Source: Endozoicomonas sp. G2_2
GTDB lineage: Bacteria; Pseudomonadota; Gammaproteobacteria; Nevskiales; Salinisphaeraceae
Length of the DNA: 64,000 bases
Assembly (NCBI RefSeq): GCF_017744135.1
Contig: NZ_JAGHQU010000012.1
Coordinates: 1-64,000 of the forward strand
Direction of reading: 5' to 3'
Position 1 is the first letter of the stretch; each line of letters starts with the position of its first letter. Both the position numbers and the translations under genes were made by a program. Under the pieces are notes generated by a model, which saw only the letters and a program-made list of their open reading frames with translations, searched no databases and had not been told where the DNA came from. Positions 49,201-59,172 of this stretch are shown here, piece after piece.

Positions 49201-50118
49201 AGCCATGCCATGGCCGCGCTGCGCGACGATCCGAACTGCGCGGCCGAGGAATACGACGCGATTCTCGACGATGACGATCCGGGCCTGCCCGTAGCGCCTG
49301 CCTTCGATATCGCCGAAGACATTGCCGCCGCGTTCGTGAACACCACGCGCCCGCGGGTCGCGATCCTGCGCGAGCAGGGCGTGAACGGCCATAACGAAAT
49401 GGCCTGGGCGTTCACCCGCGCCGGCTTCGACGCCGTCGACATCCACATGAGCGAGATCGCCGACGGCCGCGACCTGACCGATATGCAGGGCCTGGCGGCC
49501 TGTGGCGGCTTCTCCTATGGCGACGTGCTCGGCGCCGGGCAGGGCTGGGCGAAATCCATCCTGCTCAACGACGGCACGCGCAGCACGTTTGCCGATTTCT
49601 TCGCCCGCGACGAGACCTTCGCACTGGGCGTCTGCAACGGCTGCCAGATGCTCGCCGCGCTGGCCGAGATCATTCCCGGCACCGAGGGCTGGCCCCGCTT
49701 CGTGGCCAATGCCTCGCGCCAGTTCGAGGGCCGGACCAGCGCGGTGGAGATCGCCGAATCGAAAGCCGTGCTGCTCGACGGCATGGCCGGCAGCCGCATG
49801 CCGATCGCGGTCGCCCATGGCGAAGGCCGGGCCGAGTTCGCCGATGCCAACGATCTGGACATGCTCACCGCGAACGACCAGGTCGGCATGCGTTATGTCG
49901 ACAATCACGGCGCGCCGGCGGCGCATTATCCGGCCAACCCCAACGGCTCGCCCGCGGGTGTGACCGGCCTGTGCAACGCCGACGGCCGCGTGCTGATCAC
50001 CATGCCGCATCCCGAGCGGGTCACGCGCAGCGTGAACCTGTCCTGGGCGCCGAAGGGCTGGGGCGAGATGAGCCCCTGGGCACGGCTGTTCGCCAACGCG
50101 CGCCGGTTCGTCGGCTAG
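46207..50118 (+). CDS. purL: Phosphoribosylformylglycinamidine synthase
   Basis: 1303 aa, the large single-chain form typical of gammaproteobacteria. The N-terminal domain is followed by two AIRS-like synthase halves ([42 protein letters not shown] in parts, PVGKDSLSM) and a C-terminal glutaminase with nucleophile Cys in GVCNGCQM and MPHPERV. It forms FGAM from FGAR, ATP and glutamine in purine synthesis. Start GTG 46207 overlaps the MBL gene; no later ATG with a ribosome site precedes the conserved region. Confidence 0.96.
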   Translation: [1303 protein letters not shown]

Positions 50119-50181
50119 TAAAAGCGCTTCTTCGGTCCGACCGGCGGGGGTATTGCTCCCCGTCGCACGGGCGCTAGGCCG

Positions 50182-51765
50182 CTACGCGCTGGCGCTGTAG
50201 ATATTGCGCAGGTCGTTGCGCGACACCTTGCCGATGGCGTTGCGCGGTATGGATTCGACCACGCGGGTATCGGTCAGGCGCTGGAACTTGCCCAGCCGTT
50301 CGTTGGCCCAGGTCTGGATCGTTTCGGCGCTCGTATCGGTGCCCGGCACGAGGGTGACGAACGCGACCGGCGTTTCGCCCCAGCGCTCGCTGGCGATGCC
50401 GAATACCGCCACGTCGGCAATCGATTCGTGTTCGCGCAGCACCGCTTCGATATCGCTCGGAAAGATATTGAAGCCGCCGGAGATGATGGTCTCCTTGGCA
50501 CGGCCGACGATGGTCAGAAAGCCGTCTTCATCGAAGTAACCGATATCGCCGGTACGGATGAAGCGTGCGCCGGTTTCCGGCTCGTACCATTCGGTCGCGC
50601 GCGTGCGCTCGGCGTCGCCGTGATAGCCGCGCATGATGAAGCCCGAGTGGCCGACGATCTCGCCCGTCTGTCGGCGATCAATCTCGACTCCCCGCTCGTC
50701 GATGATGCGCAGTTCGTGGCCGGGCATGGGCTCGCCTACGGTATACAGCTTGTCGGGGTGTTCGTGGGCGACGAGCATGCAGCTGCCGCCGCCTTCGGTC
50801 ATGCCGTAGAACTCCAGCAAGCCGCCCGGCCAGCGTTCCAGCACCTCGGCTTTCACGTCGGCGCCGAAAGGCGAGCTGGTGCAGCATTTCATCTGAAAAC
50901 TGGATAGATCCGTGCGGTCGAAATCCGGATGGTCGAGCAGCCGCCGATACTGCACCGGCACGAGCATGGCGTGGGTCGCGCGGTGCTTTTCGGCCAGGGC
51001 AAGAAACTGACCGGCATCGAATTTCGGCATCAGTACCAGCGTGCCGCCGGCAGCCAGCGCCGGCATGAAGCTCACCAGGGTGGTATTCGAATACAACGGC
51101 GTGGAGACGAGCGTGACGCAGTCCGCGTCGTAGAGCGAAACGGTAGTGCCCGCGATCTGCGGCCAGCGCAGCGCGTTGGTATGCACGATGCCCTTGGGCG
51201 CGCCCGTGGTGCCCGAAGAATAGATGATGTTGAAGATGGTATCCGGGTCGGGGGTAACCGGCGCCGGGGGCATGTCCGGGTCGGCGAGCCAGGCTTCGAA
51301 CGGCTGATAGGCGTCGTCGCCATTCATGCTGACGCCGATGAGCGCCGGTCGTTCGCGGGCGGCGTCCACCGCGCCGTGGCCCAGGGCATCGACGAACAGA
51401 AAGGATGCGCCGCAGTTGTCCAGCATCAGCCCGAGCGCTGCCGGCGTGCTCGACGGCGCGAGCGGCGCGAACGTGCCGCCGGCGCGCAGTGCCGCGAGCA
51501 TGACCACCACGTAGTCGATGGCGTTGGCGCCGCAGAGGGCCACCACGTCGCCGCGAGCCATGCCGTCGCGTTGAAGGGCGGCTACCGCGCGATTCACGCG
51601 CCGGTCGAGGTCGCCATATGTGATGGAGCGCCGGTCGTCGATGAGCGCGACGTGTTCGGGACGCGTCTGCGCATGTGCCGCAACCCGGCCGGGCAGCGTG
51701 CCGAACGCCGGGGTGTCGCCGCTGGCCGGCGATGCCGGGGCGGACTCGGTCTGGAACTCTGGCAT
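50182..51765 (-). CDS. AMP-binding acyl-CoA synthetase
   Basis: 527 aa ANL-superfamily ligase. P-loop IIYSSGTTGAPKGIVHT, the YGMTEGGGS region, GDIGYFDEDGFLTIVGR, and a C-terminal Lys in PRNAIGKVSRNDLR are all present. ATG 51765 has GAGGAG upstream; the frame up to 52563 is antisense to the neighbour and rejected. The substrate is not decided; aromatic, short-chain or medium-chain acids are possible. It is divergent from acetoacetyl-CoA synthetase over a 317-bp gap. Confidence 0.88.
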   Translation of the reverse strand: MPEFQTESAPASPASGDTPAFGTLPGRVAAHAQTRPEHVALIDDRRSITYGDLDRRVNRAVAALQRDGMARGDVVALCGANAIDYVVVMLAALRAGGTFAPLAPSSTPAALGLMLDNCGASFLFVDALGHGAVDAARERPALIGVSMNGDDAYQPFEAWLADPDMPPAPVTPDPDTIFNIIYSSGTTGAPKGIVHTNALRWPQIAGTTVSLYDADCVTLVSTPLYSNTTLVSFMPALAAGGTLVLMPKFDAGQFLALAEKHRATHAMLVPVQYRRLLDHPDFDRTDLSSFQMKCCTSSPFGADVKAEVLERWPGGLLEFYGMTEGGGSCMLVAHEHPDKLYTVGEPMPGHELRIIDERGVEIDRRQTGEIVGHSGFIMRGYHGDAERTRATEWYEPETGARFIRTGDIGYFDEDGFLTIVGRAKETIISGGFNIFPSDIEAVLREHESIADVAVFGIASERWGETPVAFVTLVPGTDTSAETIQTWANERLGKFQRLTDTRVVESIPRNAIGKVSRNDLRNIYSASA

Positions 51766-52082
51766 GGCTCTCCTCGATTCGTGTTCGGCGCGCGGTCGCG
51801 AGCGGTTGGCGTTGTTATTCGCGCACGAACGCGCGGTGGCGCGCGCACGCGATCGCCGTCGAGTCTTGCACGGCGATTCGTGCGCCGCAATTTGGCTGGA
51901 ATCGCGTTTCACCGTTGTTCGACGCCGATAGCGGGTCGGCCGACCAACGGTGCTCGGCCGTGCACGGTGGCGCGGGCCGGGCCGCGGCCGAGCAAGCGAA
52001 CGTGGTTGGATTCGAACGCGGGCCGACGTTGCCGGTGTAAGCTGGCAGGCTTGTAAAACCGACAGAAAAAGGGCCGTTTGCG
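51766..52082. other. Divergent intergenic region between two acyl-CoA synthetase genes
   Basis: 317 bp without a gene. It should hold promoters for both neighbours. One sigma70-like pair is visible before the plus-strand gene; no clear inverted repeat was found. Confidence 0.55.
52029..52057 (+). promoter_or_regulatory. Possible sigma70 promoter of acetoacetyl-CoA synthetase
   Basis: TTGCCG, a 17-bp spacer and TGTAAA, ending 25 bp before the ATG at 52083. The boxes match the consensus at four of six positions each, so this is a suggestion. Confidence 0.35.
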
Positions 52083-54065
<1,983 letters not shown>

Positions 54066-54086
54066 CGCCACGAGCGCCAGGCGATT

Positions 54087-54116
54087 AAAAAGGGCGGCGT
54101 TCGAAAACGCCGCCCC
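54087..54116 (-). terminator. Terminator of the mlaFEDCB operon
   Basis: GGGCGGCGTT-CGAA-AACGCCGCCC, a 10-bp stem. On the minus strand it is followed by TTTTT (complement of 54087-54091), 25 bp after the mlaB stop. It can also end acetoacetyl-CoA synthetase transcripts. Confidence 0.88.
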
Positions 54117-54140
54117 GTTACAGAGATCAACCGCCGATTG

Positions 54141-54440
54141 TCAGCTGGCGCCGCGAAGCCTGATCACGTCGTTGAGTGCACAGAAGTCGATGATGGCGCG
54201 CATCTGCGCTGGCGCGTTGATGAAGCTCAGCGTTGCATTATTGGCATGGGCGTCGCGCACCCATTCGAGCAGCAGCGCCACGCCGGCGCTGTCGACGCGT
54301 TCGACGTCGGACAGGTCGATCACGGTTTCTTCGCCGTGTTCGAACCAGTCCTCCGACTCGCGCAGGCGCCGCGGTACCGTTTCGGCGTCGAGTTCGCCGG
54401 AGAGCCGTACGCGGGCCGGTTGGGCGTGGTGCTCGCTCAT
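54141..54440 (-). CDS. mlaB: STAS-domain protein MlaB
   Basis: 99 aa STAS domain: RVRLSGELDAETVPRRL, the VIDLSDVERVDSAGVALLLEW helix start and TLSFINAPAQMRAIIDF. It is the small cytoplasmic partner of the MlaFE transporter, regulating its ATPase. It is last in the operon, 14 nt after mlaC. Confidence 0.92.
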   Translation of the reverse strand: MSEHHAQPARVRLSGELDAETVPRRLRESEDWFEHGEETVIDLSDVERVDSAGVALLLEWVRDAHANNATLSFINAPAQMRAIIDFCALNDVIRLRGAS

Positions 54441-54454
54441 GCGGGGTCGTGCCT

Positions 54455-55072
54455 TTAGCTGCCGGCGTTATAGCGGGCTTCCATGCGTTCGATCAGCTTC
54501 TCGAGACCGCCGTTGCGAATCTGCGAGTTGAACTGACCGCGGTAGTTGGTCACGAACGACAGATTGCCGACGCTGCCGTCGTAGATCTTCCACTCGTCAT
54601 CCACGACATGCATCTGGAAGGTGACGGGCGTCTTCTGACCGTCGTCGGTGGTCACGATCGCGCGGAAGGTGATGTCCTCGGCGCCTTCGGCCGCGCGAAC
54701 CGGCTGATACTCGATGTCCTGACTGCCGTCGAAGCTGAGCAGGCCGTTGCCGTAGGTGCGAATCAGCATGTTCTTGAACGCGACCTGGAAGCGCTCGCGC
54801 TGCTCGGGCGTGGCAGTGCGCCAGGCACGGCCCAGCACCAGCTGCGACATGTAGGGCAGGTCGATGAGCGGGACCAGCTCCTCGTCGATGAGCTGGTACA
54901 GCTGCTGCGGATTCTGGCGCAGCTCGTCGCGCCGGCCGTCCATCTCGCTCAATACGGTCTGCACGGTATCGCGGGCGAGTTCATCGGGCGGGGTCGGCGC
55001 CGCCATCGCCAGCCCGGGAATGAGCAGGGCAACCGCAAAGGCCTTCAGCAGTGAGCGCTTCATGCTTGGCAT
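54455..55072 (-). CDS. mlaC: Phospholipid-binding periplasmic protein MlaC
   Basis: 205 aa with a signal peptide (LLKAFAVALLIPGLAMA). The mature domain has PQQLYQLIDEELVPLIDLPYMSQLVLGRAWR, FKNMLIRTYGNGLL and YDGSVGNLSFVTNYRGQFNSQI in family order. It carries phospholipid between the outer and inner membrane Mla complexes. GAGG lies 7 nt before ATG 55072; ATG 55063 is an alternative. Confidence 0.94.
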   Translation of the reverse strand: MPSMKRSLLKAFAVALLIPGLAMAAPTPPDELARDTVQTVLSEMDGRRDELRQNPQQLYQLIDEELVPLIDLPYMSQLVLGRAWRTATPEQRERFQVAFKNMLIRTYGNGLLSFDGSQDIEYQPVRAAEGAEDITFRAIVTTDDGQKTPVTFQMHVVDDEWKIYDGSVGNLSFVTNYRGQFNSQIRNGGLEKLIERMEARYNAGS

Positions 55073-55149
55073 GACATATCCTCGCGTGGTGGAATCTAGT
55101 GGACCGCAGTATCGGAACGCGGCGATGAATTGATCCTGAACTGAGCGCT

Positions 55150-55662
55150 TCAGGGGCCGTCGGGCGCGGGCAGGCCGCCCGCGTTGCCGCCACCGCCGGC
55201 ATCGCCACCGGCACCCATGCTGGTCATGAACTGGCCGATCAGGTTCTCCAGCACCACCGCACTTTGGGTGATGATGAATTCGTCGCCGTCCTGCATGTTC
55301 TTCAGCGAGCCGCCCGGGCCGACGCCGACGTACTGCTCACCGAGCAGGCCCGAGGTCAGCACCGCGGCGTCCGAGTCCTTGGGCAGCTTGTACTGCTCGC
55401 TCACGCGCAGTTTTGCCTCCGCGCGGAAGGTTTCCTGATTGAGCGTGATGTCGGCCACGCGGCCAATGCGCACGCCGGCCATGTTCACCGGTGCACCGAC
55501 CTTGAGCCCGCCGATATTGTCGAAGGCGGCGACCACGGTGTAACCCTGCTGCACGTCGCTGGTATCGGCCAGATTGCTCACCCGCATCGTGAGGATGAAG
55601 ATCGCCGCGATGCCGAGGCAGACGAAGAAACCGACCAGAAGCTCTACTGCTCGAGACTGCAT
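55150..55662 (-). CDS. mlaD: MCE-domain protein MlaD
   Basis: 170 aa. One N-terminal membrane helix (LLVGFFVCLGIAAIFILTM) is followed by an MCE domain (residues about 38-115: VVAAFDNIGGLKVGAPVNMAGVRIGRV in parts, GLLGEQYVGVGPGG). The C-terminal tail is Gly-rich. It forms a hexameric ring on MlaFE. It is 9 nt after mlaE. Confidence 0.95.
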   Translation of the reverse strand: MQSRAVELLVGFFVCLGIAAIFILTMRVSNLADTSDVQQGYTVVAAFDNIGGLKVGAPVNMAGVRIGRVADITLNQETFRAEAKLRVSEQYKLPKDSDAAVLTSGLLGEQYVGVGPGGSLKNMQDGDEFIITQSAVVLENLIGQFMTSMGAGGDAGGGGNAGGLPAPDGP

Positions 55663-55671
55663 AGACGAACC

Positions 55672-56457
55672 CTAGTGACTGCCGAAAAGCACGGCAGTGA
55701 GCATGAGATTGGCGCCGAGGATCGCCAGGGATGCGATCACCACGGTATTGGTGGTCGCCCGTGATACGCCCTCGGACGTGGGCGGCGCATGGTAGCCCTG
55801 ATAGACCGCGACCCAGGTGATGATCGCGCCGAATACGCCGCTCTTGAGAAAGATGTTGATGATGTCCTCGCCGAAATCGACGTTGGACTGGATGCCCGAC
55901 CAGTAGGAGCCGGCATCCACGCCGAGCATGTCGACGCCGACAAAATAGCCACCGCCGGCGCCGATAGCCATCACGCAGAAGATGGAGGTCAGCAGCGGCA
56001 GCGCGATCACGCCGGCCAGAAACCGCGGCGCGACGATACGCTTGACCGGATCCACCGCCATCATTTCCATGCCGGAAAGCTGATCGGTGGCCTTCATCAA
56101 ACCGATTTCCGCGGCCAGCGCGCTGCCCGCGCGCCCGGCGAACAGCAGGCCGGTCACGACGGGGCCGAGTTCACGCACCACCACGAGCGCTACCGAGGTG
56201 CCCAGCGCCTCCTCGGCGCCGAAGCCCACAAGCAGGCGATAGCCCGACAGCGCGAGCACCATGCCGACGAACACGCCGGCTACGACCACGATCACCAGCG
56301 ACAGCACGCCCACGGAATAGATTTGTTCGATCAGCAGGCGCGGCTTGAGGATCAGCCCCGGCAGGCTGAACAGAATGCGCATCAGAAAGATCGCGCCGCG
56401 CCCGAGATCGGCCATCCAGCCGGTCGCGGTATTGAAACCACGCTGCATTGTGGTCAT
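55672..56457 (-). CDS. mlaE: Phospholipid ABC transporter permease MlaE
   Basis: 261 aa, five or more membrane helices. The family segments VALVVVRELGPVVTGLLFAGRAGSALAAEIG (in pieces), EQIYSVGVLSLVIV and PRFLAGVIALPLLT are present. ATG 56457 overlaps the mlaF stop by 4 nt; the frame upstream lies in mlaF and is not part of the protein. Confidence 0.95.
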   Translation of the reverse strand: MTTMQRGFNTATGWMADLGRGAIFLMRILFSLPGLILKPRLLIEQIYSVGVLSLVIVVVAGVFVGMVLALSGYRLLVGFGAEEALGTSVALVVVRELGPVVTGLLFAGRAGSALAAEIGLMKATDQLSGMEMMAVDPVKRIVAPRFLAGVIALPLLTSIFCVMAIGAGGGYFVGVDMLGVDAGSYWSGIQSNVDFGEDIINIFLKSGVFGAIITWVAVYQGYHAPPTSEGVSRATTNTVVIASLAILGANLMLTAVLFGSH

Positions 56458-57299
56458 CGGCGGCTCCCGTTGAGCAGGTCTTCGGCGTAGGGCGTGCCCT
56501 GGTAGTGAAACGGCACCGGCCCGTCGGCCTCGGCATGGATGAACTGCTGGACCCACTCGGACCGGGAATCCCGAATCTGCTGCGGCGTGCCGTGGTCGAT
56601 GACTTCACCGTCGGAAATCACATACACGTAGTCGGCGATGCCCAGCGTCTCCTTCACGTCGTGCGATACCACGATGGACGTCAGGCCCAGCACGTCGTTC
56701 AGGCGCCGGATCAGGCGCAGCAGTACGCCCATGGAAATGGGGTCCTGTCCGGCGAAGGGCTCGTCGTACATGATCATTTCCGGGTCCAGCGCGATCGCGC
56801 GCGCCAGCGCCACGCGCCGGGCCATGCCGCCAGACAGCTGTGCCGGGTAAAGCGCGCGCGCGCCGCGCAAGCCGACCGCCTCGAGCTTCATGAGCACGAT
56901 GTCGCGGATCAGACGCTCGGGCAGCTTGGTGTGCTCGCGCAGCGGGAAGGCCACGTTGTCGAAAACGGATAGATCCGTAAGCAGCGCGCCGGACTGGAAC
57001 AGCATGCCCATGCGCTTGCGCTGTTCGAACAGGTCGTTCTGGGACAGTTTGGCGACATGCGCACCATCGAAGTGCACTGTGCCCTGGGCGGGACGCCACT
57101 GGCCGCTGATCAGGCGCAATAACGTCGTCTTGCCGGTGCCACTCGGCCCCATGATGGCGGTAATTCGTCCGCGCGCGATATCCAGATCCACGGCCTTGTA
57201 GATCACGCGCGAGCCGATCGTGAAGTGCACGCCACGCACCTCGACGAGGTTGTCGCGCGTCTGCGGCGGCTTGTCCAGGGTTGGTGGTTCCGGAGTCAT
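56454..57299 (-). CDS. mlaF: Phospholipid ABC transporter ATPase MlaF
   Basis: 281 aa. Walker A GPSGTGKTT, signature LSGGMARRVALARAIALDPEMI and Walker B MYDEPFAGQDP are intact, with the switch His in VVSHD. It powers retrograde phospholipid transport to keep outer membrane asymmetry. It is the first gene of mlaFEDCB and begins 34 nt after lipB. Confidence 0.95.
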   Translation of the reverse strand: MTPEPPTLDKPPQTRDNLVEVRGVHFTIGSRVIYKAVDLDIARGRITAIMGPSGTGKTTLLRLISGQWRPAQGTVHFDGAHVAKLSQNDLFEQRKRMGMLFQSGALLTDLSVFDNVAFPLREHTKLPERLIRDIVLMKLEAVGLRGARALYPAQLSGGMARRVALARAIALDPEMIMYDEPFAGQDPISMGVLLRLIRRLNDVLGLTSIVVSHDVKETLGIADYVYVISDGEVIDHGTPQQIRDSRSEWVQQFIHAEADGPVPFHYQGTPYAEDLLNGSRR

Positions 57300-57333
57300 T
57301 CAAGATTACGCACTTAACTTGTGCGCAAGCCTA

Positions 57334-57990
57334 TCAGATGGGGGCGGCACTCAGCTGCGGTGCGGCATCGACCTTGAGCGCGCGACACAGCTGAGCACTC
57401 AGATCGTCGGCCACGATGTCGAGATCGCGCGGGCCACCCAGATCGCCGACCTGGGTCATGCGCAGGCCATGGTAGCCGCAGGGATCGATACGCTGGAAGG
57501 GATCCAGGTCCATATCCACGTTGAGTGCGAGGCCGTGATAACTCGTGCCGCGACGTACCCGCAGACCGATCGAGCCGATCTTGGCCGCGCCCACATACAC
57601 GCCGGGCGCGTCGGGTTTGGCATAGGCCTCGATATCATAGCCCGCGAGCGTGCCGACCATTGCGTCTTCCAGCGCGGTCACGAGGCTGCGGATGCCGATG
57701 CCCAGCCGGCGCAGGTCGACCATCACATAGGCCATGATCTGGCCGGGGCCGTGGTAGGTGACCTGGCCGCCGCGGTCGATTGGCACGACCGGGATGTCGC
57801 CCGGGGCGAGCAGATGTTCGGCGCGCCCGTTCTTGCCCTGGGTGAACACCGGCTCGTGGTTGAGCAGCCAGAGCGCGTCGCGCGTGTCGGTAGCGCGCGT
57901 TTCGGCAAAGTCCTGCATGGCTTGCCAGACCGGCCGGTACGGCTGCGGCTGCCAGCCGAAGCGGCGGATATCGATCACCGGGCGCGTCAT
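57334..57990 (-). CDS. lipB: Octanoyl-[ACP]:protein N-octanoyltransferase
   Basis: 218 aa. The conserved [21 protein letters not shown], the catalytic Lys in [12 protein letters not shown] and Cys in RIDPCGYHG are present. It transfers octanoate from acyl carrier protein to lipoyl domains. It directly follows ybeD with no gap, as in E. coli. lipA is not beside it. Confidence 0.95.
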   Translation of the reverse strand: MTRPVIDIRRFGWQPQPYRPVWQAMQDFAETRATDTRDALWLLNHEPVFTQGKNGRAEHLLAPGDIPVVPIDRGGQVTYHGPGQIMAYVMVDLRRLGIGIRSLVTALEDAMVGTLAGYDIEAYAKPDAPGVYVGAAKIGSIGLRVRRGTSYHGLALNVDMDLDPFQRIDPCGYHGLRMTQVGDLGGPRDLDIVADDLSAQLCRALKVDAAPQLSAAPI

Positions 57991-58260
57991 CTAGAGCGAC
58001 ATCAGCACGGCGCCGCTGTCGGTGAGATCGCCGTAGATGGCATCGAGCTGGGCCTGGCTCTGGGCCGTGATGTTCGCGGTGATGGCGAGATATTTGCCGC
58101 CGCTGCTGTTGCGCACGGACAGGTCGGAGCGCTCCAGCTCGGGCGCGTGCGCCTTGACCAGCTGGTAGACCCGCTCTTCGAAGTCGCCTTCGTCCTTCCC
58201 GAAAGCCTTGATTGGAAAGCGGCAGGGGAATTCGAGCAGTGTTTCGCGTTCGTCACTCAT
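57991..58260 (-). CDS. ybeD: YbeD (DUF493) family protein
   Basis: 89 aa ACT-like small protein: LLEFPCRFPIKAFGK, RNSSGGKYLAITANITAQSQAQLD and the terminal IYGDLTDSGAVLMSL. Function is unknown. The start overlaps the aminotransferase stop by 8 nt, and it ends where lipB begins, so all three are coupled. Confidence 0.93.
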   Translation of the reverse strand: MSDERETLLEFPCRFPIKAFGKDEGDFEERVYQLVKAHAPELERSDLSVRNSSGGKYLAITANITAQSQAQLDAIYGDLTDSGAVLMSL

Positions 58261-59098
58261 CGGTCATAGCTTGCAGGGCCCGCCGCATCCGCGTCCAGAT
58301 CGGGCCGGGCCGGCCGTCTCCGACCGGCGCGTCGTCCAGGCGCGTGACCGGGAAGATCTCGCGGATCGAGGAGGTAATCCAGATCTCGCTGGCTTCGCGC
58401 AGGGCATCGACAGAGAGTGTTTCCGGCTCGCCGTGGTCGATGCCTTCGCGCGCCGCCAGGTCCAGCACCACGCCGCGGGTGATGCCGGGCAGGATGGTGT
58501 CGCGCAGGGCCGGCGTGACCAGTCGGCCGTCGACCACGGCGAACACGTTCGAGGAGGTGCCCTCGAGTACCGCGCCGTCGCGCACCATGATCGCCTCGTT
58601 CGCGCCTCGGGCGCGTGCGGCATCGGCGGCCAGCACGTTGGCGAGCAGGGACGTCGACTTGATCGTGCAGTAGTGCCAGCGGGTGTCGTTCTGGGTCACG
58701 GCGGCAATGCCGTTTTCGAGTGCTGTCGGGTCGTGGGGCGGCCGATCCTGGCAGAAGGCGACCACGGTCGGCGCGAGATTCTCCGGGATGCGATGGTCCC
58801 GCCGTTCGGGGACGCCGCGGGTCACCTGCAGGTACACCGCCAAGTCGCCGCCGCCGTTGGCCTCGACCAGCCTGGCGAGAATCGTGCGCCAGCCGTCGAG
58901 GTCGTAGGGCGCCGAAATGCCCAGCATGTCCAGGCTGCGCGCCAGACGTTCGAGATGCGCGTCGAGGGCGAAACCGCGCCCGTCGTAGTAGGGGATGACC
59001 TCGTAGACGCTGTCCGAGAACAGAAAGCCGCGATCGAGCACGGAAACCTTGGCGTCTTCGAGAGCGAGAAACTCGCCGTTGAGAAAAGCTGTGGTCAT
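58253..59098 (-). CDS. Class IV PLP-dependent aminotransferase (D-amino acid aminotransferase-like)
   Basis: 281 aa. It has the branched-chain/D-amino acid/aminodeoxychorismate lyase fold: FLNGEFLALEDAKVSVLDRGFLFSDSVYEVI, PLP Lys in CTIKSTSLLANV and EGTSSNVFAVVDGRLVTP. It is probably a D-alanine transaminase, which would use the D-alanine released by the neighbouring carboxypeptidase DacA; a branched-chain or ADC-lyase activity is not excluded. ATG 59098 gives family length. It lies between dacA and ybeD, where E. coli has no gene. Confidence 0.85.
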   Translation of the reverse strand: MTTAFLNGEFLALEDAKVSVLDRGFLFSDSVYEVIPYYDGRGFALDAHLERLARSLDMLGISAPYDLDGWRTILARLVEANGGGDLAVYLQVTRGVPERRDHRIPENLAPTVVAFCQDRPPHDPTALENGIAAVTQNDTRWHYCTIKSTSLLANVLAADAARARGANEAIMVRDGAVLEGTSSNVFAVVDGRLVTPALRDTILPGITRGVVLDLAAREGIDHGEPETLSVDALREASEIWITSSIREIFPVTRLDDAPVGDGRPGPIWTRMRRALQAMTDE

Positions 59099-59172
59099 GG
59101 GGCGCTCGCGGGTCGTCGATTGCGTGAACCGGATCGCGCGCCACGGCCGCAGCCGACCGTGGCGCCGCGCGA

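Noticed and set aside
46735-50010. Very long open frame antisense to purL
   Set aside because: It lies fully opposite a gene with complete family motifs; such shadows are common in GC-rich DNA and its translation shows no domain.
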